Positions 55,179-64,000 of a stretch of 64,000 nt of DNA are shown here, piece after piece (the first letter of the stretch is position 1; each line of letters begins with the position of its first letter). Both the position numbers and the translations under genes were made by a program. The stretch is from Betaproteobacteria bacterium (GTDB lineage: Bacteria; Pseudomonadota; Gammaproteobacteria; Burkholderiales; Burkholderiaceae_C). Where the stretch lies: assembly GCA_016868205.1 (NCBI GenBank), contig VGHR01000002.1, positions 1 to 64,000 of the forward strand. Reading direction: 5' to 3'. The notes beneath the pieces are model-generated. The model saw nothing but the letters and a program-made list of their open reading frames with translations. It was not told where the DNA came from and ran no database searches.

Positions 55179-56636
55179 ATGATTGATTTGATCCAAAGGC
55201 GTTTCCAACTTGGGCTGGCTGTGAGTGCCCTGGTTCTCGGTGGCTCGCTGTGCTTTCTCGCGCCGCAACCGGCTCAAGCTCAGGTGCGGGGTTTGCCCGA
55301 CTTCACCGAACTGGTTGAACAGGTTGGCCCGGCGGTGGTCAATATCCGCACGGTCGAGCGGGCCCGGCCAGGGGCCGGTGGCAGTGGGCCTGATGAGCAG
55401 ATGCTGGAGTTCTTCCGGCGCTTTGGCATTCCTCTGCCGCCTAACGCCCCCCGGCAGCCGCGGCCCGATCGCGGTGAAGAGGAAGTCCCGCGCGGCGTGG
55501 GCTCGGGCTTCATCGTGTCCACCGACGGATTTGTGATGACCAATGCGCATGTGGTCGAAGGCGCTGATGAGGTGATTGTCACCCTCACCGACAAGCGCGA
55601 GTTCAAAGCCCGCATCGTCGGCAGCGATCGACGCACCGATGTGGCGGTCGTCAAGATTGAGGCCAGCGGCTTGCCTTCGGCGCGCCTGGGTGATGCGAGC
55701 CGGGTGCGCGTGGGCGAATGGGTCATGGCCATCGGTTCGCCCTTTGGTCTGGAGAACACGGTGACCGCCGGTATTGTCAGCGCCAAGCAGCGCGACACGG
55801 GTGACTATCTTCCCTTCATCCAGACCGATGTCGCCATCAACCCGGGCAATTCCGGAGGGCCGCTTATCAATATGCGAGGCGAGGTGATCGGCATTAACAG
55901 TCAGATCTACTCGCGCTCGGGCGGCTTCCAGGGAATTTCTTTCGCGATTCCTATTGACGAGGCCGTCCGGGTGGCCGATCAGTTGCGTGCCACCGGCCGG
56001 GTCACGCGTGGGCGTATCGGGGTCCAGATTGATCAGGTGAACAAGGAGGTGGCCGAGGCCATTGGCCTGGGGCGGCCTCAGGGGGCTCTGGTGCGGGGCG
56101 TCGAGGCCGGTGCTCCTGCCGACAAGGCGGGCATCGAAGCCGGCGACATCATCCTGAAGTTCGACGGCCGGGCCATTGAAAAGTCCAGCGACCTGCCGCG
56201 TTTGGTCGGCAATACCAAGCCTGGATCGCGCGCCTCGGTCACGGTGTTTCGACGCGGTGCCCAGCGCGATGTGGTGGTGACGGTGGCTGAGCTCGAAGCC
56301 GATCGCAGTGCGCGTCGTCCTCAGGCTGCGCCCGAACCGCGTCCTTCACCAGGAGCGCAAGTGCAGACTCTGGGGCTGACCGTGGCCGAACTCACCGACG
56401 CCCTCAAGCGCGACCTCAAGCTGCGCGGTGGCGCGCGTGTTGAGGCCGCAGAAGGCGTAGGCGCTCGGGCCGGTTTGCGCGAGGGCGATGTGATTGTGGC
56501 GGTGGGTAATCTGGAGGTGCTCAGCGTGCGCGACTTTGAGCAGGCGGTGGCCCGTGCAGACAAGAGCAAGCCCATCGTTGTGCAATACCGGCGGGGTGAA
56601 CTGGCCCAGTACGCCTTGATCCGTCCGGCGCGCTAA
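55179..56636 (+). CDS. mucD: Periplasmic serine protease of the DegP/MucD family
   Basis: A 485-residue DegP-type protease and chaperone. A signal sequence (LAVSALVLGGSLCFLAP, cleaved near AQAQ) leads to the S1C protease domain with an intact triad: His124 (TNAHVV), Asp154 (TDVAVVK) and Ser225 (NPGNSGGPL). Two PDZ domains follow, starting near residue 270 (IGVQIDQVNKEVAEAIGLGR) and 385 (LGLTVAELTDALKRDLKLRG). GGAAGG lies at a good distance before ATG 55179. In contrast to relatives, no rpoE, rseA or rseB lies between fabF and this gene. Confidence 0.95.
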   Translation: MIDLIQRRFQLGLAVSALVLGGSLCFLAPQPAQAQVRGLPDFTELVEQVGPAVVNIRTVERARPGAGGSGPDEQMLEFFRRFGIPLPPNAPRQPRPDRGEEEVPRGVGSGFIVSTDGFVMTNAHVVEGADEVIVTLTDKREFKARIVGSDRRTDVAVVKIEASGLPSARLGDASRVRVGEWVMAIGSPFGLENTVTAGIVSAKQRDTGDYLPFIQTDVAINPGNSGGPLINMRGEVIGINSQIYSRSGGFQGISFAIPIDEAVRVADQLRATGRVTRGRIGVQIDQVNKEVAEAIGLGRPQGALVRGVEAGAPADKAGIEAGDIILKFDGRAIEKSSDLPRLVGNTKPGSRASVTVFRRGAQRDVVVTVAELEADRSARRPQAAPEPRPSPGAQVQTLGLTVAELTDALKRDLKLRGGARVEAAEGVGARAGLREGDVIVAVGNLEVLSVRDFEQAVARADKSKPIVVQYRRGELAQYALIRPAR

Positions 56637-56664
56637 AGGGCGCAACACCTGTTTGTAGGGTTGT

Positions 56665-56696
56665 CCGATCTGCGCCACGAATGGGGCGCAGATCGG
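56665..56696 (+). repeat. Perfect 12-bp inverted repeat after mucD
   Basis: Arms CCGATCTGCGCC (56665-56676) and GGCGCAGATCGG (56685-56696) with an eight-base loop. No T-run follows, so it is not a standard terminator; it may stabilise the mucD mRNA 3' end or work with Rho. Confidence 0.7.
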
Positions 56697-56888
56697 CTCG
56701 AAAGACCTTAGAGGGCGCTGGGTTCGGAATTTTTTCGTTCAACACAAGCTGTATATGTTGGCGTCCGCTCACTTATAAGGGCCTTTCGTCATTACTTCCT
56801 GTAAAATGAAAAACAAAAAAAGAGATTTATGGGAATAAAGGAACCATCTTTCTTGACTTCCAGAAGGTCTGGAACGGACTTTATTATT

Positions 56889-56944
56889 TCATCCACATGC
56901 CACGCACAGATTGTCCAGATGAATAGAGCCAAAGATGTGGATAA
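56889..56944. promoter_or_regulatory. DnaA-box-like pair in the mucD-lepA gap
   Basis: TGTGGATAA at 56936-56944 is a perfect DnaA box (TTATCCACA) on the minus strand. TCATCCACA at 56889-56897 on the plus strand has one mismatch. The pair is inverted and about 40 bases apart, next to AT-rich DNA. Function is not known; there is no dnaA or gidA nearby. Confidence 0.35.
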
Positions 56945-57037
56945 GTTGTTGACAACAGGCCTGTTGCTGGCCCGCAACGGGGCTCGAGCGGCCTTTTTCC
57001 GGCTTTGCGCCCCTGGCTTTTTGCCTACAATGAAGTC

Positions 57038-57102
57038 CCAACTATCGCAGTTGCCATAGATTGTTGGTTCAGGGCGCGTCGCACCACGACGCGCCCTTTT
57101 TT
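57038..57102 (+). ncRNA. Candidate structured small RNA or lepA leader element
   Basis: A TACAAT box at 57026-57031 (no clear -35) would start a 65-base transcript near 57038. Its 5' part can fold as a hairpin: outer CCAAC / GTTGG and inner TAT-GC / GC-ATA around an AGTT loop. The 3' part is the intrinsic terminator at 57072-57102. No known RNA family was recognised. It could equally be an attenuator in a lepA leader. Confidence 0.35.
57072..57102 (+). terminator. Strong rho-independent terminator upstream of lepA
   Basis: Perfect 10-bp stem GGGCGCGTCG / CGACGCGCCC with a CACCA loop, followed by TTTTTT. It ends transcription before lepA or terminates the candidate small RNA. Confidence 0.9.
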
Positions 57103-57165
57103 ATGGCGTTCTGCTCGCCCAAGCCAACGCAAACAATACTTTCAAGCACTTAGGCGTCTCCCTTG

Positions 57166-58977
57166 ATGAAGCACATCAGAAATTTTTCGATCATCGCCCA
57201 CATCGACCACGGCAAGTCGACTTTGGCCGACCGGCTAATCCAGCGCTGCGGGGGCCTAGCCGATCGCGAGATGAGTGCCCAGGTGCTTGACTCCATGGAT
57301 CTGGAAAAAGAGCGCGGCATCACCATCAAGGCGCAGACTGCGGCGCTGCAATACCGTGCCCGTGACGGCCAGATCTACAACCTCAATTTGATCGATACGC
57401 CGGGGCATGTTGATTTTTCCTATGAGGTCAGTCGCTCCCTTTCGGCCTGTGAGGGGGCCTTGCTGGTGGTCGATGCCTCGCAGGGCGTGGAGGCCCAGAC
57501 GGTGGCCAATTGCTACACCGCGCTGGACCTGGGTGTTGAGGTGCTGCCGGTGCTCAACAAGATGGATTTGCCCCAGGCTGACCCGGATAACGCCAAGCAG
57601 GAAATTGAGGATGTGATTGGCATCGACGCCTCGGGGGCCGTGCCCTGTTCGGCCAAGACCGGCATGGGGGTGGAGGACATCCTCGAGCTGGTGGTGGCGC
57701 AGGTGCCACCGCCGCGTGGCAACCCGCAGGGGCCACTTCGCGCCATGATCATCGACAGCTGGTACGACGCCTATGTCGGTGTGGTCATGTTGGTGCGGGT
57801 GGTCGACGGCCGGCTGGCGCGCGGCGAGCGGATCAAGCTCATGGCCACGCAGGCCACCTATAACGCCGAGAAGCTGGGCGTCTTTACCCCCGCCAACCAA
57901 GCGCGCGATTCGCTGGAGGCTGGCGAGGTTGGTTATGTGATCGCCGGCATCAAGGAGCTCAAGGCTGCCAAAGTAGGTGACACGCTGACGGTGATCAAGT
58001 CGGCCAGCGGAGCGAATTTGCCCGCCGCTACCGAGCCTTTGCCCGGGTTCAAGGAGGTGCAGCCACAAGTGTTTGCCGGCCTGTATCCGTCGGAAGCCAG
58101 CGAGTACGACGCCCTGCGTGATGCCCTGGAGAAACTGCAACTCAATGATTCGGCCTTGCGCTACGAGCCTGAGGTCAGCCAGGCCCTGGGCTTTGGCTTT
58201 CGGTGCGGCTTCCTGGGCCTGCTGCACATGGAGATCGTGCAGGAGCGTCTGGAGCGCGAGTTCGACCAGGACCTGATCACCACTGCGCCCAGCGTGGTGT
58301 ATGAGGTGGTCAAGGGCGATGGCGAGGTCATTCGGGTTGAGAACCCGTCAAAGATGCCGGACCTCGGTCGCATCCAGGAAATCCGAGAGCCCATCGTCAC
58401 CGTGCATCTGTACATGCCCCAGGAGTATGTGGGCCCAGTCATGATCCTGGCCAACCAGAAGCGCGGTCAGCAAATCAATATGGCCTACCACGGCAAGCAG
58501 GTCATGCTGACCTACGACCTGCCCTTGGGCGAAATCGTGCTGGACTTTTTCGACAAGCTCAAGTCGGTCAGCCGCGGCTATGCCTCCATGGACTATGAGT
58601 TCAAGGAGTACCGCAAGTCCGATGTGGTCAAGGTGGATATGCTGCTCAATGGCGAGAAAGTTGACGCCCTGTCCATGATCGTGCATCGCAGCCAGGCCCA
58701 GTTTCGGGGGCGCGCAGTGGCCGCCAAGATGCGCGAGATCATCAGCAGGCAGCAATTCGATGTCGCTATTCAGGCGGCCATCGGTGGCAACATCATTGCC
58801 CGTGAGACAATCAAGGCGCTGCGTAAAAATGTGATTGCCAAGTGCTACGGCGGCGATATCACCCGCAAGCGCAAGCTCCTGGAAAAGCAAAAAGCCGGCA
58901 AGAAGCGCATGAAACAAATTGGAACCGTGGAGGTCCCGCAGGAGGCCTTTTTGGCGATCCTGCAAGTGGAAGAGTAA
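57166..58977 (+). CDS. lepA: Elongation factor 4 (LepA)
   Basis: A 603-residue ribosome-bound GTPase related to EF-G. The G1 motif is [15 protein letters not shown], followed by [10 protein letters not shown], the G3 motif [16 protein letters not shown] and the G4 motif [11 protein letters not shown]. The LepA-specific C-terminal domain has [18 protein letters not shown] with the closing [18 protein letters not shown]. The start is ATG 57166; a TTG one codon before is also in frame. lepB starts five bases after its stop, as in most proteobacteria. Confidence 0.98.
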   Translation: MKHIRNFSIIAHIDHGKSTLADRLIQRCGGLADREMSAQVLDSMDLEKERGITIKAQTAALQYRARDGQIYNLNLIDTPGHVDFSYEVSRSLSACEGALLVVDASQGVEAQTVANCYTALDLGVEVLPVLNKMDLPQADPDNAKQEIEDVIGIDASGAVPCSAKTGMGVEDILELVVAQVPPPRGNPQGPLRAMIIDSWYDAYVGVVMLVRVVDGRLARGERIKLMATQATYNAEKLGVFTPANQARDSLEAGEVGYVIAGIKELKAAKVGDTLTVIKSASGANLPAATEPLPGFKEVQPQVFAGLYPSEASEYDALRDALEKLQLNDSALRYEPEVSQALGFGFRCGFLGLLHMEIVQERLEREFDQDLITTAPSVVYEVVKGDGEVIRVENPSKMPDLGRIQEIREPIVTVHLYMPQEYVGPVMILANQKRGQQINMAYHGKQVMLTYDLPLGEIVLDFFDKLKSVSRGYASMDYEFKEYRKSDVVKVDMLLNGEKVDALSMIVHRSQAQFRGRAVAAKMREIISRQQFDVAIQAAIGGNIIARETIKALRKNVIAKCYGGDITRKRKLLEKQKAGKKRMKQIGTVEVPQEAFLAILQVEE

Positions 58978-58982
58978 ACCGC

Positions 58983-59954
58983 ATGAGTTCGTTGACTGCG
59001 TTCGTCTTGGCTGCCTTCGTCGGCTATGGAGCCTCCTGGTATCTGGGGTATATCGAGGGCAACTTCGCGCTGTTGCTTTTTATGGCCACCGTGGTCTCGG
59101 GCCTGTACTGGCTGGCCGAGCGCCTGTACTTCCTGCCCCAGCGCCGCCGTGCTGCACAGGCCTTTGAAGAGGCGCAGACCCAGCGACGGGCCGAACTGCA
59201 GCGCCTGGGCGTGCGCGCCGATGAGGTTGATGTGGCCCAGACCCAGGCCAAGCTGCTGATGCAGCCTTGGTGGCTCGATTGGACCGCCGGCCTGTTCCCG
59301 GTGATTGCGATCGTCTTCATTCTGAGATCTTTCCTCTTCGAGCCGTTCAAGATTCCGTCGGGCTCCATGATCCCGACCCTCCTGATCAACGACCTGATTC
59401 TGGTCAACAAGTTTCACTACGGGGTGCGCCTGCCGGTGGTCAACACCAAGATCATTGATAACAACAGCCCGCGTCACGGTGATGTGATGGTGTTCAGGTA
59501 TCCGCCCAAGCCCAGCCTCGATTACATCAAGCGTGTGGTCGGTCTGCCCGGCGATGAGGTGGCCTACCTCAACAAGCAGATCAGCGTCAATGGCAAGCCT
59601 TTGGTGCAAAAGCCGCTGCCCGAGTTTTTTGATGCCGATGCGTTGCGCTATTCGCGGCAATTCGAAGAGCGAACCGCCGACGGCTCGCACTCGTACCGAA
59701 TCATCGTCGAGGCCGATCGACCCGCCTTTGTGCCCGCCGCCGATGATTTCAAGTTTCGTGAAAATTGTCGTTACAGCGCCGAGGGTGTGGTCTGCAAAGT
59801 CCCGCCGGGTCACTACTTCATGATCGGCGATAACCGCGACAATTCGCTCGATTCGCGCTTCTGGGGCTTTGTGCCCGAGGAAAACATCGTGGGCAAGGCC
59901 TTCTTTGTCTGGATGAACTTCGGCAACCTCAAGCGCATCGGATCCTTCGACTGA
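58983..59954 (+). CDS. lepB: Signal peptidase I
   Basis: A 323-residue inner-membrane leader peptidase. Two membrane helices lie at about residues 4-22 and 30-45, with a cytoplasmic loop and a third hydrophobic stretch (LFPVIAIVFILRSFLF). The catalytic Ser128 is in KIPSGSMIPTL and Lys183 in DYIKRVVGLPGDEV. GHYFMIGDNRDNSLDSRFWG is the conserved box E. Start ATG 58983. It follows lepA, and rnc begins at the next base after its stop plus one. Confidence 0.97.
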   Translation: MSSLTAFVLAAFVGYGASWYLGYIEGNFALLLFMATVVSGLYWLAERLYFLPQRRRAAQAFEEAQTQRRAELQRLGVRADEVDVAQTQAKLLMQPWWLDWTAGLFPVIAIVFILRSFLFEPFKIPSGSMIPTLLINDLILVNKFHYGVRLPVVNTKIIDNNSPRHGDVMVFRYPPKPSLDYIKRVVGLPGDEVAYLNKQISVNGKPLVQKPLPEFFDADALRYSRQFEERTADGSHSYRIIVEADRPAFVPAADDFKFRENCRYSAEGVVCKVPPGHYFMIGDNRDNSLDSRFWGFVPEENIVGKAFFVWMNFGNLKRIGSFD

Positions 59955-59955
59955 C

Positions 59956-60648
59956 GTGCGAGCGGCCGACCCCCACGAGGACTTGTCTGGCCTGCAAGGC
60001 AGGTTGGAGCACTCCTTCGGGAACCTCGCTCTGCTCAGGCTGGCCCTGACTCACCGCAGCTTTGGTGCCGAGCACAATGAAAGGCTCGAGTTTCTTGGCG
60101 ACTCCGTGCTCAATTTGGCGGTCGCTGATCTCCTCTACGAGCGTCTGACCGACCGACCCGAGGGCGAGTTGTCCCGGGTGCGCGCCCACTTGGTGCGTCA
60201 GGACTCCTTGCACGCTTTGGCGCTGAGTCTGGGTCTGCCCGGCCTGATCCGCTTGGGGGAGGGAGAGGCCCGGTCAGGGGGTAGTCAGCGTCCCTCCATT
60301 CTGGCCGATGCACTTGAGGCAGTGATCGGCGCGGTGTATCTGGATGCCGGTTATGACAAGGCGCGGGCCCTGGTGCGCCACCTTTTTTCAGATCTGGACA
60401 TTACGCCGGGTATGGCGGCGGTGGGTAAAGACTCCAAGACCGAATTGCAGGAATGGCTGCAGGCACGGCGTATGAATCTGCCAACTTATCGGGTCGTCGC
60501 CACATCTGGGGCTGCGCATCAACAGGTCTTCGATGTTGAATGTGAAGTGGCCGAGCTCGACCGGACCGAGCGCGGAATAGGGGGTTCGCGGCGGGCTGGT
60601 GAGCAGGCTGCCGCTGCAGCCATGTTGAGCCATATCCGATCCCTCTGA
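59956..60648 (+). CDS. rnc: Ribonuclease III
   Basis: A 230-residue double-strand-specific RNase. The signature is NERLEFLGDSVLNLAVADLL at residues 41-60, with the metal-binding Glu and Asp, and the second site is in ILADALEAVIGAVYLDAGYD. The dsRNA-binding domain spans about 152-228 (DSKTELQEWLQARRMNLPTY). The start codon is GTG at 59956, one base after the lepB stop, so translation may be coupled. era follows after 12 bases. Confidence 0.96.
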   Translation: MRAADPHEDLSGLQGRLEHSFGNLALLRLALTHRSFGAEHNERLEFLGDSVLNLAVADLLYERLTDRPEGELSRVRAHLVRQDSLHALALSLGLPGLIRLGEGEARSGGSQRPSILADALEAVIGAVYLDAGYDKARALVRHLFSDLDITPGMAAVGKDSKTELQEWLQARRMNLPTYRVVATSGAAHQQVFDVECEVAELDRTERGIGGSRRAGEQAAAAAMLSHIRSL

Positions 60649-60660
60649 GAAAGCGCTGCG

Positions 60661-61638
60661 GTGACCGCCTCTACCCCTCAAAGCCCGCAAGAGCTTGAAG
60701 CCATGCTGACCCAGGCTTTGGCTGGGCGCCCCCCTGTGACGGCTGCGTCGGATGCCGGCCTGCAGCGCTGCGGCTTGGTGGCCATTGTGGGCAAGCCCAA
60801 TGTGGGCAAGTCCACCCTGCTCAATGCGCTGGTGGGGCAAAAGATCAGCATTACTTCGCGCAAGGCGCAAACCACCCGGCATCGCATCACCGGCCTGCGT
60901 ACCCAGGGCGTGAACCAGTATGTATTTGTCGATACCCCGGGCTTTCAGACCCGGCACGGCAACGCTCTGAACCGTTCGCTTAACAAGACGGTGATGGGCG
61001 CGTTGCATGAGGTTGATTTGGTGCTTCTGGTGGTTGAGGCTGGCCGTTTCAATCTGGCCGATGCGCAGGTGCTCTCGCTGCTGCCGCAGGGGCTGCCAGC
61101 GGTTCTAGTGGCCAACAAGATCGATCAGTTGCATCGACGCGGCGAACTCGCGCCCTGGCTGCGCGACATGCAGCAGCGCCACGACTTTGCCCAATTTGTG
61201 CCGATGTCGGCCAAGAACGCCAAGGATGTCGATCGCCTGCTCGAAATCTGCAGCCCCTACTTGCCCGAGCAGCCCTGGATCTACGGCGCCGACGAATTGA
61301 CTGACCGCAGCGAGCGTTTTCTGGCGGCCGAGATCGTGCGAGAGAAGCTGTTTCGCCTCACCGGCGATGAGCTGCCCTACACCTCAACCGTGCTGATTGA
61401 TCGCTATGAGGAGGAGGGAGAGCTGCGTCGAATTGCTGCCACCATCGTGGTTGAGCGAGATTCCCATAAGGGGATGGTCATCGGCGAGAAGGGCGAGAAG
61501 CTCAAGCGCATCGGCACCGAGGCTCGGCAAGAGCTCGAGGCCTTGACCGGGCACAAGGTATTCCTGGAAATCTGGGTCAAGGTGCGTTCGGGTTGGGCTG
61601 ACGATGAGGCCCGGGTTCGCTCTTTCGGCTACGAATGA
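60661..61638 (+). CDS. era: GTPase Era
   Basis: A 325-residue 16S rRNA-binding GTPase for 30S assembly. G1 is [13 protein letters not shown] at 44-56, G3 is DTPGF at 91-95 and G4 is NKID at 152-155. The C-terminal KH domain begins near residue 235 ([20 protein letters not shown]) and contains [20 protein letters not shown]. The N-terminal 35 residues are an extension before CGLVAIVG. The start codon is GTG at 60661. It overlaps recO by four bases. Confidence 0.97.
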   Translation: MTASTPQSPQELEAMLTQALAGRPPVTAASDAGLQRCGLVAIVGKPNVGKSTLLNALVGQKISITSRKAQTTRHRITGLRTQGVNQYVFVDTPGFQTRHGNALNRSLNKTVMGALHEVDLVLLVVEAGRFNLADAQVLSLLPQGLPAVLVANKIDQLHRRGELAPWLRDMQQRHDFAQFVPMSAKNAKDVDRLLEICSPYLPEQPWIYGADELTDRSERFLAAEIVREKLFRLTGDELPYTSTVLIDRYEEEGELRRIAATIVVERDSHKGMVIGEKGEKLKRIGTEARQELEALTGHKVFLEIWVKVRSGWADDEARVRSFGYE

Positions 61639-62402
61639 GCCGGCAGCGGGTCATTGATGAGCCAGCCTATGTGCTGCACCGCTATGACTGGAGCGAGTCC
61701 AGTCTGATCCTGGAAGTGTTCACCCGACACCATGGCCGCATGGCTTTGGTGGCTCGCGGAGCCAAGAAACCGAGTTCCGGATTTCGGCCGGTCTTGCTGC
61801 CCATGCAGGGTCTGCGCCTGTCCTTCGGCGGTGAGGGTGAAATTCGCAGCCTTAAGGGGGCCCAATGGCGCGGCGGACATGTTATGCCCACCGGCCAGGC
61901 CCTGCTCTCTGGCTACTACCTCAATGAGCTGATCATGCGGCTGCTGGCCCGTGATGACCCGCATCCCGCGCTGTTCGACACCTACGCTGCCGTCGTGCAA
62001 CTGCTGGCCACCCCGGCCGCCGATGTCCTGAACCCGGCCCTGCGCGCCTTCGAATTGCGCCTGCTGCGCGAGGTCGGCTGGTTGCCGGCCCTGGACCGGG
62101 AAACTGCCAGTCTCATGCCCCTGGATCCGGGAGCCGACTATGTCCTCGTACCCGAAGCCGGCTTGCGCTTAGCCCAGGCCGACGAGGCGGCCTGCTTATC
62201 GGGCAGCCAGTGGCTGACTCTGTCATCGGCGATGGGCGAGCAAGCTGGGTTCGCGCAGACGCTGCAGGCGGTTATGCCCTTGGGGGCCCCCCTCAAGCGG
62301 CAGTTGCGCACGCTGCTGCACTACCATTGCGGCATTTCTATGCTCAAGACCCGACAGCTGATGCACGACCTGCAGACCCTGGCTTACCCCGACCGCTCAT
62401 GA
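61635..62402 (+). CDS. recO: DNA repair protein RecO
   Basis: A 255-residue RecO, which with RecR loads RecA onto SSB-coated DNA. It has an N-terminal OB domain ([40 protein letters not shown]) and a helical C-terminal part with [11 protein letters not shown]. Zinc cysteines seen in some RecO proteins are not all present. Start and stop overlap era and pdxJ (ATGA in both cases), giving coupled translation in the lepA-to-nagZ series. Confidence 0.93.
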   Translation: MSRQRVIDEPAYVLHRYDWSESSLILEVFTRHHGRMALVARGAKKPSSGFRPVLLPMQGLRLSFGGEGEIRSLKGAQWRGGHVMPTGQALLSGYYLNELIMRLLARDDPHPALFDTYAAVVQLLATPAADVLNPALRAFELRLLREVGWLPALDRETASLMPLDPGADYVLVPEAGLRLAQADEAACLSGSQWLTLSSAMGEQAGFAQTLQAVMPLGAPLKRQLRTLLHYHCGISMLKTRQLMHDLQTLAYPDRS

Positions 62403-63160
62403 CAAGCGCCCGAACCGCCCTCTCGGTTAATGTCAACAAGGTGGCTTTGTTGCGCAATAGTCGACACCTGGATATACCCAGTCCGGTGCATGCAGCCCGG
62501 CTGTGCCTGGAGGCTGGCGCCGCTGGCATCACCATCCATCCGCGGCCGGACCAGCGCCATATTCGCACCGAAGATGCGGTGCAGATAGCCGAGTTGATGA
62601 AGCATTGGCCGCAGCGCGAATTCAATATCGAGGGCAATCCCTTTCATAACCTGATGGATCTGGTGCGCCGGCTCCGACCGCATCAGTGCACGCTGGTGCC
62701 CGACAGCCAAAGTCAGTTCACCAGCGATCATGGCTGGAGCTTGCCCCAGGATGCCCAGCGCCTGGCCCCCATCGTGGCTGAACTCAGGCAGCTCGGTGTG
62801 AGGGTGAGTCTTTTCATGGACCCCCAGCCAGGGGCCATGGCTGCTGCCAAGGCTCTCGGGGCAGATCGGGTGGAGCTCTACACCGAGACTTATGCCCGTG
62901 CCTGGGGCACTGACGAGCAGACTCAGGTGCTTCAAGGGTTTTGCGAATCGGCTCTCGCGGCTTTGGCTGTGGGTCTGGGCGTGAACGCAGGCCATGACCT
63001 CAACCGAAGCAATCTGGCGGACTTTCTCGGGGCGGTACCGGCCGTGCTCGAGGTTTCCATCGGCCATGCGTTGATCGCTGATGCTCTGGAACTGGGCTAC
63101 GCCGCTACCGTCCAGGCCTATCTGGCCGCCATCCGTGAAGCCAGCGAGGCTGCCGGCTGA
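62399..63160 (+). CDS. pdxJ: Pyridoxine 5'-phosphate synthase
   Basis: A 253-residue PdxJ that condenses 1-deoxyxylulose 5-phosphate with aminoacetone 3-phosphate to [77 protein letters not shown] and [15 protein letters not shown] are all PdxJ motifs. The ATG overlaps the recO stop. The usual aldehyde-phosphate binding sites are intact by eye. pdxH at 8.3 kb acts on the product. Confidence 0.96.
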   Translation: MTSARTALSVNVNKVALLRNSRHLDIPSPVHAARLCLEAGAAGITIHPRPDQRHIRTEDAVQIAELMKHWPQREFNIEGNPFHNLMDLVRRLRPHQCTLVPDSQSQFTSDHGWSLPQDAQRLAPIVAELRQLGVRVSLFMDPQPGAMAAAKALGADRVELYTETYARAWGTDEQTQVLQGFCESALAALAVGLGVNAGHDLNRSNLADFLGAVPAVLEVSIGHALIADALELGYAATVQAYLAAIREASEAAG

Positions 63161-63162
63161 TC

Positions 63163-63570
63163 ATGGACGCGCATATTTTCGGCATCGGTACCGATATCTG
63201 CGACATACGGCGGATCCGGTCCAGTCTGGACCGCTACGGGGAGCGTTTTGCAGCCAAGATCCTCACCGACACCGAGCTGCAAACCTGGCGTCTGCGCAGT
63301 CAGCGTTGGCCTGAACGCGGCGTACGATTTGTGGCCACCCGGTTTTCGGCGAAGGAGGCTTTCTCCAAGGCCATCGGCACCGGCATGCGCCAGCCCATGG
63401 CCTGGCGCCTGTGCGAGGTGGCCAAAGCCGCCAGTGGACAGCCCTTCATCGTTCTGCACGGTCGCTTGCGGCACTGGTTTGAGGAGCGCCATTTGTGCGC
63501 CCATCTCAGTGTCAGTGATGAGTCCGATTACGCCACCAGTTTTGTCATTGTCGAACGGCACCACCCATGA
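63163..63570 (+). CDS. acpS: Holo-ACP synthase
   Basis: A 135-residue AcpS that moves 4'-phosphopantetheine from CoA to AcpP. The metal-binding motif is [16 protein letters not shown] and the second is [16 protein letters not shown] with the catalytic Glu and Lys. [18 protein letters not shown] closes the fold. ATG 63163 lies two bases after pdxJ, and its stop overlaps the nagZ start (ATGA). Confidence 0.96.
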   Translation: MDAHIFGIGTDICDIRRIRSSLDRYGERFAAKILTDTELQTWRLRSQRWPERGVRFVATRFSAKEAFSKAIGTGMRQPMAWRLCEVAKAASGQPFIVLHGRLRHWFEERHLCAHLSVSDESDYATSFVIVERHHP

Positions 63571-64000
63571 GCCTGGCCCATAGCCCCCTGATTCTTGATA
63601 TCGCCGGCCTTGATTTGTCTGCCTCGGATCGCCGGCGCCTGGAACATCCTCTGACCGGCGGCGTGATTCTCTTTGGGCGCAACTGGAAAGACCGCAGCCA
63701 GTTGACCGAGCTGTGCGCCAGCATCAAGGCCGTTCGTGAAGACCTGCTGATCTTGGTCGATCATGAAGGCGGCCGTGTGCAGCGCTTCAGGACGGATGAC
63801 TTTACCCACTTGCCAGCCATGGGCGCTCTGGGTCGTCTGTGGATGCAGGCCGACCCTGCCTGCAGCGGTGACCCTGCGCTGCGGGCCTGCGAGGCCGCTA
63901 CTGCCTGCGGCTATGTGCTGGGCGCTGAGTTGCGAGCTTGCGGCGTCGACATGAGCTTCGCGCCGGTACTCGATCTCGATCACGGCCGTAGCGCGGTCAT
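63567..64000 (+). CDS. nagZ: Beta-N-acetylhexosaminidase NagZ (5' part)
   Basis: First 144 codons of NagZ, which removes GlcNAc from muropeptides in peptidoglycan recycling. The gene runs past the right edge. [54 protein letters not shown] and the start of the [14 protein letters not shown] region are typical GH3 NagZ motifs. The catalytic Asp and His lie beyond the window. Confidence 0.95.
   Translation, partial: MSLAHSPLILDIAGLDLSASDRRRLEHPLTGGVILFGRNWKDRSQLTELCASIKAVREDLLILVDHEGGRVQRFRTDDFTHLPAMGALGRLWMQADPACSGDPALRACEAATACGYVLGAELRACGVDMSFAPVLDLDHGRSAV

Larger units (their letters stand above)
56637..57165. other. Non-coding gap between mucD and lepA (529 bases)
   Basis: This gap is much longer than others in the cluster. 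It begins with a stable hairpin after mucD. From about 56725 to 56950 it is AT-rich against a GC-rich background, with DnaA-box-like sequences and a TGTTGACAACA palindrome (56946-56956). It ends with a candidate small RNA and terminator before lepA. Two short open frames (76 aa forward, 61 aa reverse) have no family features and are judged non-coding. Confidence 0.7.

Noticed and set aside
56720-56956. The AT-rich DnaA-box patch as a replication origin
   Set aside because: Only two boxes, no dnaA, dnaN, gidA or parAB nearby, and the region lies inside a conserved operon.
56829-57059. Forward 76-residue frame (and a reverse 61-residue frame at 56792-56977) in the mucD-lepA gap
   Set aside because: No family features, AT-rich composition unlike local genes, poor ribosome binding site, and overlap with the candidate promoter of the small RNA.

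Overview
The window is a GC-rich, densely coding piece of a bacterial chromosome. Gene content and order point to a betaproteobacterium, most likely Burkholderiales. The main signs are purM facing hda-HAD-pcnB-folK, a tripartite-tricarboxylate (Bug) binding protein, hemC-hemD-hemX-hemY, rne facing rluC, the yceD-rpmF-plsX-fabHDG-acpP-fabF run, and mucD-lepA-lepB-rnc-era-recO-pdxJ-acpS-nagZ. Almost everything is core housekeeping. I saw no prophage, insertion sequence, CRISPR array or secretion or defence island. Family assignments come from reading motifs by eye, with no database search.

Layout. 1-1.7 kb: 3' end of murJ and a SirB1-type gene. 1.7-3.4 kb: a minus-strand accessory locus with a small exported protein and a GH18 glycosidase broken by a one-base frameshift. 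3.6-8.2 kb: purM opposite hda, a HAD hydrolase, pcnB and folK, the last four overlapping. 8.2-18.8 kb: metabolic genes on both strands (pdxH, chaC, gloA, an M20 amidohydrolase, a SUMF1-like protein, a cupin, a Bug protein, a 2Fe-2S reductase, an SDR, a degenerate S1C protease, tRNA-Leu(CAA), cysM, NUDIX, a TusA-like protein). 18.8-22.7 kb: galU and valS. 23-25.6 kb: a rubrerythrin, Fe-S protein and DUF3501 trio. 25.7-29.6 kb: an OYE reductase, yaaA, a 2OG-Fe(II) oxygenase and queF, bracketed by two clusters of REP-like palindromes. 29.6-36 kb: dinB, mrp, lldD, a membrane hydrolase and argH. 36-43 kb: the hem genes and rne with a long leader. 43.5-48 kb: rluC, a HAD phosphatase, a Rieske protein and sppA, then an RsmI-like methylase and maf. 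48-54.5 kb: fatty acid and phospholipid synthesis. 54.6-64 kb: a small membrane protein, a MucD-type protease, a non-coding AT-rich stretch with a possible small RNA, then lepA through nagZ (cut by the window edge).

How it fits together. The fab run carries lipid synthesis from PlsX through malonyl and acyl-ACP enzymes, and AcpS further on activates AcpP. hemC and hemD make uroporphyrinogen III. lepB, sppA and MucD handle exported proteins. rnc, rne, pcnB and rluC act on RNA.

The points most worth a second look are the broken GH18 gene, the S1C protein lacking two of three catalytic residues, the apparent absence of rpoE-rseA-rseB upstream of mucD, the structured RNA and DnaA-box-like sequences in the mucD-lepA gap, the long rne leader driven from a promoter at the rluC start, the SUMF1 protein without FGE cysteines, and the REP clusters. 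I did not find a convincing wholly new system.
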